From the NCBI GenBank assembly GCA_003241785.1, contig QFPW01000020.1:28358-92357 (forward strand): a stretch of DNA of 64,000 nucleotides, given 5' to 3'. Below, one piece after another: positions 55,536 through 64,000 of this stretch; the stretch's first letter is position 1, and every line of letters starts with the position of its first letter. Made by a program: the position numbers and the translations under genes. This stretch comes from Rhodovulum sulfidophilum (GTDB lineage Bacteria; Pseudomonadota; Alphaproteobacteria; Rhodobacterales; Rhodobacteraceae). The notes beneath the pieces are model-generated. The model was not told the DNA's origin, searched no databases, and was given only the letters and a program-made list of their open reading frames with translations.

Positions 55536-55982
55536 CGGAAGTTTCCCGGTAATTTGGACTGTGACCTATCGGCTAGAAAACTAATCGGGGGGATGCTTGA
55601 CGAAGTCTGAACGCGCGGCGCGATGTAATAAGGGTGGCGGCAACGCCCGGACCAAGCGCGGAATGGACGAGGTCTCGCCTCGAACGTCGCCGGGGGTGCC
55701 GCGCCGCAGCACCGAGAAATGATCGAATGGCCGCTAGGAGCCGATCGCGACCCTATCCCATCGAGCCAACGAAAAAGGGCCGCCCCACCGGGCGGCCGTT
55801 CCCAAGTTCCTCGCGAGAAACCGGGATCAGTTCTTCGCGTAGTATTCGACGACCAGGTTCGGTTCCATGAAGCGGCTTTTCAACCTTGTCATCCGCGCCG
55901 CTGGGGCCCTCGCCGACATCGGGAAGGATAGCTGACGCGCACAGGCGATCGGATTGTTTCCTTCCCGAGATCGGCAGCTCGC
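55536..55982. other. Rhs promoter region, inverted rpsD tail and spacer
   Basis: 55536-55737 should contain the Rhs promoter; no clear -35/-10 pair was assigned. 55738-55870 is the inverted rpsD copy. 55871-55982 is unassigned spacer downstream of the DUF1254 gene. Confidence 0.5.
55738..55870 (-). repeat. 133-bp inverted duplication, copy 2 (displaced rpsD tail and terminator)
   Basis: The reverse complement matches 48600-48732 over all 133 bases with 3 substitutions. It includes the final 14 codons and stop of S4 without an upstream gene body. Its terminator (about 55771-55799) is oriented to end minus-strand transcription coming from the DUF1254 genes. One substitution weakens the stem base. 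Confidence 0.97.
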
Positions 55983-57440
55983 CTATTGCGCCACCTCGAT
56001 GGTCGGCGGGGTCCACGAGCCGTCGAGGATCGCTTCCTTGCCCCAATAGGCGCGGATGTAGAGCGAGAACGGGCCCTCTGGGGCGGGCAGCCAGTTGGTC
56101 TCCCTGTCGGCGCCTGGCGAGGCGGCGCCGGCGTAGAGGGTGAGCGAGCCGTCGGCGTTGCGCTGGAGTGTGGTGTTCTTGGTGCCGAGCGAATAGCGGC
56201 CGAGGTCGTTGGCGTGGAAGAAGTGATGCTCGTTGTAGAGCGTCAGCGACCAGAAGCCGTCGACCGGCGGCTCCTGCCCTGCGGCGAAGGTGATGGCGTA
56301 GGTCCGGGTTCCGTCGAGCGCCGCGCCAGAGGCGTCGTCGTCGGTGTAGAAATACTGCGTCTCGCTCGTCCGGTTCTCGAAGATGTTCGACCGGGCCGTC
56401 GCGGTGCGGTTGAAGTAGTCGGCGCCGAACGCCGCGTTGTTCATGGAGCGATTCCAGCCGTTGCCGACCGGCCGGCCGTTGTGCTTCCATTGGATGAACG
56501 GGTCGATCACCTCCGCTTCGGCCTTCGCCGCCTCGTCGACGATCGCCGCCTTCAAGCCCGGGTCCTTCGCGGCGATGTCCATCAGCCAGCGGAACTGGGC
56601 ATAGAGCGCCTCCTCGCCGGGCTGGGGCGGCACCATGTCGAGCACCTGCGCGAACTGGTCGAAGAAGGTCTCCGGCACCACCCAGCGCGTCTCGGTGCCG
56701 TCGCCGCTGCCGCCGCCCGGCGACTCGACCACGGGAATGTCGGCCCAAACATAGGTCTTCGGCTCGCCGCTGAACTCGGCGAGCGGGTAGGCGACGATCT
56801 GGTTGACCAGCGGCTGGATCGCGGCGCGCTCCTCGTTGCTGTCGCTCATGAAGATGCGCGGGATGATGTTCGCGAGCGAGGTCGGCGAACGCACGACCGC
56901 GGTGATCCCCTCGGGGACCTCGCCGTTCCAATTCGGGCCTACGAGGAGATAGAAGCCGGGAGCCGTGCCGTAGGGTTTGCCGAGCTGGCCGAACTGGTCG
57001 GTGCGCTGGTCGTAGGCGGCGTAGACCCAGAAGCGGTCGCCGAAATCCGGGACCTGGATGACCGCGGGCTCGGCATCGAGGTCGAAGAAGCCGAGGCCAT
57101 AGACCACATCCTGGTTCGGGCAGGCGACCGCGCGCTGGTCGGGGTTGATGTAGTCATTGAGCATGGCGATCTGGCCGCACGGCGCCACCGGCAGGATGCC
57201 GTCGAGCAGCGCGACGCTCGGCGCCTGGGTGATGCTCGTGCGCCGGTTCAGCATGTTCACCATCGGCCAGCCCCAGACATACGCTAACCGCGCGACCGCG
57301 CGGACGTAGGCCTCCTGCGGCGTCACCTCCGCCGAGGGCAGCGCGAGGTCGCCGAAGGCCGGCGCGGCCTGCTGGGCGGCCGCGGCGGTGCCGGCGAGGA
57401 GCGCGGCGGCCGAGGCCGCCAGGGTGAGTTGCCGGAGCAT
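55983..57440 (-). CDS. DUF1254/DUF1214 domain protein, exported
   Basis: 485 residues. Sec signal peptide (LTLAASAAALLAGTAAAAQQ). DUF1254 occupies about 60-190 (YVWGWPMVNMLNRRTSITQA, CPNQDVVYGLGFFDLDAEP). DUF1214 occupies the C-terminal third (GFWSLTLYNEHHFFHANDLG, RYSLGTKNTTL, then the ending ILDGSWTPPTIE). The family is periplasmic and of unknown biochemical function, often near sulfatase-like genes. It is second in a minus-strand pair, 24 bases after the related gene. Confidence 0.9.
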   Translation of the reverse strand: MLRQLTLAASAAALLAGTAAAAQQAAPAFGDLALPSAEVTPQEAYVRAVARLAYVWGWPMVNMLNRRTSITQAPSVALLDGILPVAPCGQIAMLNDYINPDQRAVACPNQDVVYGLGFFDLDAEPAVIQVPDFGDRFWVYAAYDQRTDQFGQLGKPYGTAPGFYLLVGPNWNGEVPEGITAVVRSPTSLANIIPRIFMSDSNEERAAIQPLVNQIVAYPLAEFSGEPKTYVWADIPVVESPGGGSGDGTETRWVVPETFFDQFAQVLDMVPPQPGEEALYAQFRWLMDIAAKDPGLKAAIVDEAAKAEAEVIDPFIQWKHNGRPVGNGWNRSMNNAAFGADYFNRTATARSNIFENRTSETQYFYTDDDASGAALDGTRTYAITFAAGQEPPVDGFWSLTLYNEHHFFHANDLGRYSLGTKNTTLQRNADGSLTLYAGAASPGADRETNWLPAPEGPFSLYIRAYWGKEAILDGSWTPPTIEVAQ

Positions 57441-57464
57441 GGAAGTCTCCCTCCCTTCGAGGTC

Positions 57465-58799
57465 TCAGTTCACAGGGACGAGGGCAGGCGGCTGCCAGCG
57501 CCCCTCCAGCACCTCGGCCTTCGGCACGTAGGCGCGGTATGTCAGCGAGATGGGCTTGCCCGCCGCCGACGGCAGCCAGTTCGCCTCGGGCACGCCGTCG
57601 ACCGGCGCGGGGCCGATGCCGATCTTCATCGAGCCGTCCGCCTCCGGCTCGAGATTGGAGTAGGTGTTGAAGTTGAAGCGGTCGAGCGGGTTCGGCACCA
57701 CGCGGTAGTCGGGCACGCCCACGAGGATCACCGACCAGTAGCCGTCCACCACCGACTGCGGCAGACGGTCGGCGGGAAAGTGCATGACATAACTCCGCGA
57801 ACCGTCGAGCGGCGCCTCGTCGGCATCGCGGGAGGCCAGGAAGTAGACGACCTCGGTCGGCACGTTCGCCCAGGTGCCGGCATAGTTGACGGCGCTCCGG
57901 GCGCGAAAGTCCGCGCCGTAGGTCCCGCCGATGCCGGCAAACAACCAGTGGTCGCGATAGGGAGCGACCTCCGTCTGCGCGAATTGCTGGAAGGCGGGCA
58001 CCACCTTGTCGCGCAGGAGTGCGTCGACCCCGGCGCGGGCCGCGTCGCTGCTCGCGACAGGGGCGGCGACCGCCCGCGCCGCCTGCTGCACCTGTGCGGC
58101 GACGGGCGAGACGTCGAGCGCGCCGGCGATGATCACCTCGGTGTGGTCGAAGATGCCCGCGTCCATCAGCGCGGCATTGTCGAAGTCGGGCAGTGCCGGC
58201 GGGTCGGCGATCTCCGGCGTGCCAGTGGAGCGTAGGGTGAACCGGTGCTGCAGCGCCACCGCGCCTTTGGGATCGCCTTCGATCTCCACCCGCCCGAGGA
58301 GCTTCGCCTTGTTGCCGTGCAGCTCGATCCGTCCGGCCCCCTCCGGGACCGGCGCGATCGAGCCAGGCGCGACCAGCGCGAAAGTGCCGTGGGGCTTCGA
58401 GGGGAAGGTGCGCTCGTTGACGTTGGCGATCACCTCGCCCCATTCGTCAAGGATCTGCGCGGTGTAGTAGCGTTGCTCGATCTCGGGCACCTCGAGCAGC
58501 GCCGGCGTGTCGGCATCCACCGCGATCCAGGCCTCGAGATAGGCGACGTCGAAGCTAGGGTTCACGAAATCGGCCGAGCCGAGCGGGTTGTAGCTGATCT
58601 CGTTGTAGGCGAAGCCCTCGGCGGCGCGGTCCATGTGCTCCTGCCGGATCGCGAGGGAGCGGCCGAGCAGGTAGACATAGGCCGAGTCGACGGTCGCCTC
58701 GCTCGGCGCTTCCCGCGCGAGCGCCGGGGCGGACGGGAGCGCGCTGCCGAGGACGAGCGATGCGGCGGCCAGGGCCGCCGCGACGGACGCACGTGACAT
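57465..58799 (-). CDS. DUF1254/DUF1214 domain protein, exported (paralogue)
   Basis: 444 residues from the ATG at 58799, which has AAGGGTGAG about 6 bases upstream; an ATG at 58820 is in frame. Signal peptide MSRASVAAALAAASLVLGSA, cleaved after APALA. DUF1254-type region (FVNPSFDVAYLEAWIAVD) and DUF1214-type end (GYWSVILVGVPDYRVVPNPL, RFNFNTYSNLE). It is more diverged than its neighbour: the N-terminal WGWP-type motif is missing. Probably cotranscribed with it; function unknown. Confidence 0.87.
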   Translation of the reverse strand: MSRASVAAALAAASLVLGSALPSAPALAREAPSEATVDSAYVYLLGRSLAIRQEHMDRAAEGFAYNEISYNPLGSADFVNPSFDVAYLEAWIAVDADTPALLEVPEIEQRYYTAQILDEWGEVIANVNERTFPSKPHGTFALVAPGSIAPVPEGAGRIELHGNKAKLLGRVEIEGDPKGAVALQHRFTLRSTGTPEIADPPALPDFDNAALMDAGIFDHTEVIIAGALDVSPVAAQVQQAARAVAAPVASSDAARAGVDALLRDKVVPAFQQFAQTEVAPYRDHWLFAGIGGTYGADFRARSAVNYAGTWANVPTEVVYFLASRDADEAPLDGSRSYVMHFPADRLPQSVVDGYWSVILVGVPDYRVVPNPLDRFNFNTYSNLEPEADGSMKIGIGPAPVDGVPEANWLPSAAGKPISLTYRAYVPKAEVLEGRWQPPALVPVN

Positions 58800-59022
58800 G
58801 GCAGGCTCACCCTTCTTCATTGCGGCGTTCCAGATTTCGAGAACTGCAAGCTCCGGGCATCGATCGAATACTGCGCCTCGACGCGGGAATTGTATACGAG
58901 TCCTCCAGACGTCGTTTCCGGTTCCTACAGGATGCGTTCACGGGCAGACTGTCCCCGCGGGAACAGTCCGGAAAATTCTTCGGGCCTATCGTCGGTCGCC
59001 GTTCGACTCCGGGAGGCTCATC

Positions 59023-59703
59023 ATGGCGGCACCTGCCGAGGCGCGGGCGGTCCTGTCGGCGGAGGGCTGGCTGTCGCGCCAGGCCGAGGCGTTCCAGGAG
59101 GAGGTCTACCGCCGCGCCGGCCTCGTGAATGTCGCAGCCGGAGACGTGATCTTCCGCTATGGCGACGCCCTCGGCGGGCTCTACGGCATCGTCTCCGGAG
59201 CGCTTCTCGTGACCATCGGCCCGCCCGAGGAAGGTCCGCGGCTCCTCCACGTCCTCGGGCGCGGGCGCTGGGTCGGCGAGGGTTGCTTTCTCGTGCGCGA
59301 GCCGCGCCGGGTCGGGCTGCAGGCCGCCACCGACGCGGCGCTGCTGCACCTGCCGCTCGAGGCCATGGACCGGATGGCGGCCGACGACCCGCTGATGACC
59401 ATGCGCCGGATCGTGCAGGTGCTCATGGGAAACCTCGACATCCTCGCGCGCGCCTACAGCGACCTCCAGTCCCTCGACCCCGACCGCAGGATCGCCGCGG
59501 CGCTCCTGCGACTGAACGCCAACCCAGGCACGCCGATCCGGGTGTCCCAGGCCGACCTCGGCGTCCTGTCGGGAACCTCGCGCAAGGCCGTAAACGCCGC
59601 CTTGCGCCGCTTCGCCGACGACGGGCTGACGACAACGGCCTATCGCAGCGTGGCCGTCAAGGACGCCGCCCGCCTGAAGCGGTTCGTTCGCGACCGGGAA
59701 TGA
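59023..59703 (+). CDS. Crp/Fnr-family regulator
   Basis: 226 residues from the ATG at 59023 with GGGAGG 6 bases upstream. Cyclic-nucleotide-binding fold at about 25-140 (GDVIFRYGDALGGLYGIVSG, GRGRWVGEGCFL) and C-terminal HTH_Crp (VSQADLGVLSGTSRKAVNAA). The Fnr iron-sulfur cysteines are absent. It is divergent from the DUF1254 pair and is their likely regulator. Confidence 0.9.
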   Translation: MAAPAEARAVLSAEGWLSRQAEAFQEEVYRRAGLVNVAAGDVIFRYGDALGGLYGIVSGALLVTIGPPEEGPRLLHVLGRGRWVGEGCFLVREPRRVGLQAATDAALLHLPLEAMDRMAADDPLMTMRRIVQVLMGNLDILARAYSDLQSLDPDRRIAAALLRLNANPGTPIRVSQADLGVLSGTSRKAVNAALRRFADDGLTTTAYRSVAVKDAARLKRFVRDRE

Positions 59704-60042
59704 CGTGACGATCCAGATATCGGCGGCAGATCAGCAGAGCTGCAGGATGGAATCGGTTCGATGCACGCCGTCGTCACGCCGGAACCAGCTTCGATGCATG
59801 CCGACCTCAACCGGCGCGGTCCCGCCGTCGTTCAGGGCGGGAAGCTTTGCTTCGCCACGCAGCAGTGGCTCGCCGATGATAGCCGCCGTTGGCCGTCGAT
59901 ATGCCGATGCGGGACCCCCATCGCCCATGAAGGCCTCGGACCTCAGGAAAGGGGCCGACTTGGCGGTTCTGACGTAACCCGATCCACCGGCCTCCGAAGC
60001 GAGGAAAGCGCAGCGCGCGGCGGCGCGCGATCGAGGCCCGCC
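59704..60042. other. Intergenic region between two convergent Crp/Fnr genes
   Basis: 339 bases. Short open frames on both strands (for example a minus-strand frame reading PALNDGGTAPVEVGMHRSWF) have no recognisable domain or ribosome binding site and may be a decayed remnant. Nothing is confidently assigned. Confidence 0.4.
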
Positions 60043-60711
60043 TCAAGCCTCGTCGCGCAGCGCCTCGAGTGCTGCCCGATCGTGCACCACGAGGCGGCCG
60101 TAGCCGCCGCTGACCGCGCCGCCCTCGGTGAGGCCGGCGAGCGCCCGTTGCAGGCTCGATCGCGTCATCCCGAGCAACCGCGCCAGCTCGTCCTGGCGCG
60201 CCACCACCCGGCCGTCCCCGCCGGCATGGCGGAGCAGGATCCGCGCCAGCCGCGCCCGCGGCGTCAGCGCCAGCACCTCGCCGAGCAGCGTCACCGCCAG
60301 TGAGGCGTTGAGATGACTGAGCTCATAGAAGTGCCGCCACGCCGCCGGCCGCCCGCCTACCAACGCTCGGATCCGCGCCGCCGGCACCCGGAAGACCCGA
60401 GCGTCCGTCGCCGCGGTCAGCGCGACGGCCCGCGGCGCATGGGCCAAAAGCGCGGACTCTCCGAGCCAGAACCCCGGCTCGGCGCGGTGCAGCATCACCG
60501 GCTCGTCTGTCACCAGCGGCAGCGTCAGGGTCAGAGCGCCGGCTCCGAGGCCATAAAGCCCGTCCGGATCGTCGCCGAAGTCGTAGATGAGCTGGCCCGC
60601 CGCATAATGCTGCCAGCGCCCATTCCGCAGCATCCACGCCTGGAAGTCCCGCGGCTGGTTTGCGAGCCATCCCCGTTCGTCCAGTGGCCAGAGAGTGTCA
60701 TTACACATCAT
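60043..60711 (-). CDS. Crp/Fnr-family regulator, divergent from the sulfatase gene
   Basis: 222 residues. cNMP-binding domain (GQLIYDFGDDPDGLYGLGAG, GFWLGESALLAHAPRAV) and HTH (VARQDELARLLGMTRSSLQR). No Fnr cysteine cluster. Two adjacent ATG codons (60711, 60708) are possible starts. It is divergent from the sulfatase gene across about 96 bases. Confidence 0.9.
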   Translation of the reverse strand: MMCNDTLWPLDERGWLANQPRDFQAWMLRNGRWQHYAAGQLIYDFGDDPDGLYGLGAGALTLTLPLVTDEPVMLHRAEPGFWLGESALLAHAPRAVALTAATDARVFRVPAARIRALVGGRPAAWRHFYELSHLNASLAVTLLGEVLALTPRARLARILLRHAGGDGRVVARQDELARLLGMTRSSLQRALAGLTEGGAVSGGYGRLVVHDRAALEALRDEA

Positions 60712-60807
60712 ATTGACCGAAATCGGGCAGAGTGCGCAGTCCTTCGCAGTCTACGATGGAAAAAGTCCGCCGTTCAACGGTCGGAACGCCTTTCAGGGGG
60801 GACACAG

Positions 60808-62370
60808 ATGCACCGCATCGTTCGAGGGATGGCCGCTGGCCTGCTCGCCACCACCGCGCTCACGACGGGGGGCGTCGCACAGGATGCACCAGAGTCGCCG
60901 CCGAACATCCTCGTCATCTGGGGCGACGACATCGGGCAGTTCAACATCAGCGCCTACAACCGGGGCATGATGGGCTACCGGACCCCGAACATCGACCGCA
61001 TCGCGGCGGAGGGGGCGCTTTTCACCGACTGGTACGGCCAGCAGAGCTGCACCGCCGGCCGCGCCGCCTTCATCACCGGGCAGTCGCCAATCCGCACCGG
61101 CCTCACCAAGGTCGGCCTGCCCGGCGCGCCCGAGGGAATGCGGCAGGAAGACCCGACGATCGCAACGCTCCTGAAGCCGCTTGGCTACATGACCGGCCAG
61201 TTCGGCAAGAACCACCTTGGCGACCGCGACGAGATGCTGCCGACGGCCAACGGCTTCGACGAGTTCTTCGGCAACCTCTACCACCTCAACGCCGAGGAGG
61301 AGCCGGAGAACCCGAACTATCCCGCCGGCCTCGTCATGCCGGACGGCCGCGGCTTCCGGGAGGCCTTCGGACCGCGCGGCGTCATCAAGTCGACGGCCGA
61401 CGGCACGATCGAGGACACGGGCCCGCTGACCCGCAAGCGCATGGAGACGGTCGACGAGGAGGTGACCGCCGGCGCCCTCGACTTCATGCAGCGCGCCCAC
61501 GACCAGCAGAAGCCGTTCTTCCTGTGGTGGAACTCCACCCGCATGCACGTCTTCACCCACCTGAAGCCCGAGTCCGAGGGGGTCACCGGCTACGGCGTCT
61601 ATGCCGACGGCATGGCCGAGCACGACAAGATGGTGGGCGAGCTGCTCGACAAGCTCGATGCGCTCGGCATCGCCGACAACACCATCGTCATGTACTCGAC
61701 CGACAACGGAGCCGAGGCCTTCACCTGGCCTGACGGCGGTACGACGATGTTCAAGGGCGAGAAGAACACGCCTTGGGAGGGCGGCTTTCGCGTGCCGACG
61801 GTGATCCGCTGGCCCGGCGTGATTGAGCCCGGCACGATCGTCAATGACATCGCCTCCCACGAGGACATGCTGACGACCTTCCTCTCCGCCGCCGGTGATC
61901 CCGACGTCAAGGAGGAGCTGCGGACCGGGAAGGCCATCGGCGATCGCAGCTACAAGGTCCATCTCGACGGCTACGACCTCGCGCCGGCGCTGAAGGGCGA
62001 AGCGGAGTGGCCACGCCACGAGTTCCTCTACTGGACCGACGACGGCAGCGTCGCCGCGATCCGCTACAACGATTGGAAGATCACCTTCCTGGAGCAGCCC
62101 GCTCACAGCTACCATGTCTGGCAGCAGCCCTTCGTCGAGCTGCGGGCCCCCGACCTCACCAACCTCCGCATGGACCCGTTCGAGAAGGCCAAGGAGGAAG
62201 GGATCGGCTACCCGCAATGGTGGGTCGAGCACATGTTCTTATTCGCGCCGGCCAGCGCCTATGTCGCCGACTGGTTGCAGAGCTTCAAGGACTTCCCGCC
62301 GCGGCAAAAACCCGGCAGCTTCAACCTCGACCGGGTAATGGAAGCCGTAACGCAGCCCGGCGCGAATTGA
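60808..62370 (+). CDS. Exported arylsulfatase-type sulfatase
   Basis: 520 residues from the ATG at 60808 behind a GGGGGG tract. Signal peptide MHRIVRGMAAGLLATTALTT then GGVAQ. Metal-binding Asp pair in VIWGDDIGQ. The formylglycine motif is C81 in SCTAGRAAFITGQ, the C-x-[PA]-x-R form. GKNHLGD and STDNGAE complete the active site. It needs a formylglycine-generating enzyme, which is not in the window. The substrate is unknown. Pairing with DUF1254 proteins and Crp-type regulators recurs in bacteria. Confidence 0.92.
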   Translation: MHRIVRGMAAGLLATTALTTGGVAQDAPESPPNILVIWGDDIGQFNISAYNRGMMGYRTPNIDRIAAEGALFTDWYGQQSCTAGRAAFITGQSPIRTGLTKVGLPGAPEGMRQEDPTIATLLKPLGYMTGQFGKNHLGDRDEMLPTANGFDEFFGNLYHLNAEEEPENPNYPAGLVMPDGRGFREAFGPRGVIKSTADGTIEDTGPLTRKRMETVDEEVTAGALDFMQRAHDQQKPFFLWWNSTRMHVFTHLKPESEGVTGYGVYADGMAEHDKMVGELLDKLDALGIADNTIVMYSTDNGAEAFTWPDGGTTMFKGEKNTPWEGGFRVPTVIRWPGVIEPGTIVNDIASHEDMLTTFLSAAGDPDVKEELRTGKAIGDRSYKVHLDGYDLAPALKGEAEWPRHEFLYWTDDGSVAAIRYNDWKITFLEQPAHSYHVWQQPFVELRAPDLTNLRMDPFEKAKEEGIGYPQWWVEHMFLFAPASAYVADWLQSFKDFPPRQKPGSFNLDRVMEAVTQPGAN

Positions 62371-62607
62371 GCAGGCACCGAACACGGCTTGCTGATAGCC
62401 CGCTCTGGCGCCGCTCGTGAAAATCTAGGGTTAGGACCGCTCTCACGACTGGTCCTACATGCTCGTCGGCGATTGGGACTGCGTCGAGTCCGCCAAGCGT
62501 AGCTCGACGAATGGCCGCTTGCCGGCCGTCGCCGCGGTAGACCGAATGGCGACTCTGGTCCGTCCAATTGGGAGGGCGTGATACCCCGCCCTCCGACATG
62601 GTCCAAA

Positions 62608-63243
62608 CTACCTGACTTCCCGAAACCCCTCCCCATCAAAGACTTTGCGCGGGTCACCGCGCTGGATCTGGCCGTGCAGATCATGCACCGCCGATTTTTG
62701 CGAGGCCAGTGCCTCTGCCCGGTCGGCTGAGATCAGCACCGACAGCCGGACCAGCGCCGCGCGGCGGTTTATATGCTGCGAGCGGTTGTCCCTGACCACC
62801 ACCGACCAGGCCCGGCCCTCCGGATCGACCCAGCGGGCGCGGATGGCGCTCGAGGTCTTGTTCTGGTGTTGCCCCCCTGGACCGCCGGCGCGGATGGCCT
62901 GCATCTCCACCGTCTCCGGGTCGATCCTGATCGCGACGGGCGCCGGAGCGAGGCGGAAGATCTGGGCGAACCAGTTCTTCCTTGGGTGCTTAGGCCGCAG
63001 ACTGCTGGGGCAGCGCCAAAGGATGCTGCCCTCCCAGTCCCGCACCATCTCCGTAGCACCTGTGCCAGTCAGCACGATCACCGCTGAGGCAGGGCCGTGG
63101 GCTGCGGCGCGCTCGGCCACGTCCAGATCAAGCCCCAGCAGCTCGGCCTCGTCGGTAAGCCGGACCAGCAGATGTGCGACAGCCTGACGGCATTCGCCGG
63201 GGCCGTTGCCACTCGACAGCAAAAGGGTTTCCCGTTCCGTCAT
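62608..63243 (-). CDS. prfH: Peptide chain release factor H (PrfH)
   Basis: 211 residues. GGQ at 123-125 within RAGGPGGQHQNKTSSAIRAR. N-terminal domain of PrfH type (ETLLLSSGNGPGECRQAV), without stop-codon recognition motifs. The ATG at 63243 overlaps the TGA of rtcB (ATGA). PrfH with its RtcB partner is reported to release peptides from, and then repair, ribosomes whose 16S rRNA decoding centre has been cleaved. The partner gene here is damaged, so the module is probably not functional. Confidence 0.9.
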   Translation of the reverse strand: MTERETLLLSSGNGPGECRQAVAHLLVRLTDEAELLGLDLDVAERAAAHGPASAVIVLTGTGATEMVRDWEGSILWRCPSSLRPKHPRKNWFAQIFRLAPAPVAIRIDPETVEMQAIRAGGPGGQHQNKTSSAIRARWVDPEGRAWSVVVRDNRSQHINRRAALVRLSVLISADRAEALASQKSAVHDLHGQIQRGDPRKVFDGEGFREVR

Positions 63244-63904
63244 TCTGCATCTCCCGCAGCGGCCTTGCCCGCCGTCTTGAAGGTAATCAGCGGCACCAGC
63301 CGCGCGATGGATCGGGCCAGGCCGAAATCGGCCAGATCACGCACGACTGCTTCGGGGTTCTTGTAGGCGGGACCAGCCTCTTCCATCATCAGATTCCGGT
63401 CCTCGCAGACCACACGACCGCCAAAGCGGTTGCGGGTCAGCGCCGCCAGATCAGACTTCGTCTTGCGGATGCGCCCATGCATCGAGGCGCGGTCATAGCG
63501 GCGCCCCGCCCCATGCGACACCGATCCAAGCGCCTCGGGCACAAAGTCCGGCACCGACAAAAGATAGCTGGGCGCATCGCGCGACCCGGCCAGGGGCACC
63601 AGGCCGTGATCTGGTCCCGCCGCGCCTTTGCGGTGCAGCCACAACCCGTCCTGAGCCACGACCTGATTGTGAACGGTATCGCAGATCAGGCTGGCCTCAC
63701 AGGACAGCGCCTCGGCCGCGAGACCGGCAATCAGCGCGCGGTTCAGCCGCGCCCAGACCATCGCGGCATCGTGCAGGGCCAGATAGCGACCGGCCGCCGT
63801 GCTGTCCGGGACGTAGCCTTGTTTCCAGCTGTCATCCAGCCCCTCGAAGATCTGTGCCCCCCGCCCGCGCGAGCCAGAATGGACGAGCAGGCACAGATCG
63901 CCCT
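63240..63904 (-). pseudogene. rtcB: rtcB (RtcB2-type RNA ligase), C-terminal part, interrupted
   Basis: The minus-strand frame runs from about 63904 (GDLCLLVHSGSRGRGAQIFE) to the TGA at 63242-63240, about 220 residues, the C-terminal part of RtcB. The guanylylated-histidine segment is intact (ALGSVSHGAGRRYDRASMHG). Directly upstream, at 63905, similarity ends and an in-frame TGA (63908-63906) appears, where an IS-like end begins. The N-terminal half is not in the window. It may lie beyond the element. Confidence 0.85.
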
Positions 63905-64000
63905 GTCAACGGCCCTCGGAATCTCCCCATTTTGGGGCGCGCAAAATTCCCCAGTTTCGCGGTCTGGTGATCAGCCATTGAGATGATCGAGTGCTCCGTT
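63905..64000. mobile_element. Partial IS21-like element end inserted in rtcB
   Basis: Starts TGTCAACGGCCC at the exact point where rtcB coding breaks off. It contains repeated CCCCATTTTG / CCCCAGTTTC motifs in AAATTCCCC context, reminiscent of the multiple terminal repeats of IS21-family elements. The transposase genes would lie past the window edge. The family assignment is from memory of end sequences only. Confidence 0.5.

Noticed and set aside
48600..55870. Classical integrative island with att sites at rpsD
   Set aside because: The duplicated segments are inverted, not direct, and no integrase gene was found between them, so site-specific integration is not the preferred explanation.
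59705..60046. Short open frames on both strands between the Crp/Fnr genes
   Set aside because: No ribosome binding site, no recognisable domain, and the frames overlap each other.

Overview
The window looks like chromosomal DNA of a high-GC alphaproteobacterium, most likely of the Rhodobacteraceae/Roseobacter type. The evidence is an imuA-imuB-dnaE2 mutasome behind an alphaproteobacterial LexA box (GTTC-N7-GTTC), a GafA-like gene-transfer-agent activator next to a DUF6477 gene, a TTAA-N7-TTAA CtrA-type site, an IolC-DUF2090 fusion, and codon usage dominated by G/C third positions. No rRNA operon, replication origin or CRISPR array was seen. One tRNA-Met(CAT) is present.

Layout. 1-2.8 kb: an orphan RTX-type calcium-binding protein, tRNA-Met, then a gene-poor gap that ends in a strong plus-strand intrinsic terminator. 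2.9-8.5 kb: the LexA-boxed imuA-imuB-dnaE2 operon (minus strand). 8.6-10.3 kb: DUF6477 and the divergent GafA-like regulator. 10.4-17.4 kb: housekeeping genes. These are a queuosine-precursor transporter behind a candidate preQ1-I riboswitch, an 18-codon ORF inside a structured RNA, arfB, an AI-2E family permease, hslO, a Nudix hydrolase, a lipoprotein, yaiI, fghA and a SET-domain gene behind a CtrA site. 17.4-21.2 kb: a CHASE4 histidine kinase with an overlapping single-domain response regulator, then an M20 peptidase. 21.3-28.9 kb: purine catabolism (LysR regulator, ygfM-like FAD subunit, xdhD-like FeS/molybdenum fusion, NCS2 permease, guaD), in the same order as in E. coli. 29-35.6 kb: a COG2609 transketolase/pyruvate dehydrogenase E1-like enzyme with a divergent Lrp regulator, two MFS transporters and gluconokinase. 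35.8-44.1 kb: mmsA with its LysR regulator and the inositol genes iolB, iolD, iolC and an RpiR repressor, with GGAA-N6-TTCC operator-like sites. 44.3-48.7 kb: aldo/keto reductase, efp, a DEAD-box helicase and rpsD.

From the rpsD terminator onward the window becomes accessory. The last 44 bases of rpsD plus its terminator (133 bp) recur in inverted orientation 7 kb downstream, with 3 differences. Between the two copies lie a truncated and frameshifted chrA, an IS3-type transposase scrap, an AT-rich patch, and a large secreted Rhs/SpvB-like polymorphic toxin with a probable immunity gene. The toxin gene carries a single-base frameshift near its tip. When the frame is restored, its stop codon overlaps the immunity start (TGATG). 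Beyond it are two periplasmic DUF1254/DUF1214-type proteins, two Crp/Fnr regulators, an exported sulfatase and a ribosome-rescue/RNA-repair pair (rtcB-prfH). rtcB is cut by what appears to be the end of an IS21-like element at the window edge.

The intergenic spaces of the core region carry at least three families of long perfect inverted repeats (REP-like), mostly at 3' ends of genes. One half-element supplies the stop codon of guaD.

All calls come from reading the sequence and remembered family motifs. No database search or folding program was run.
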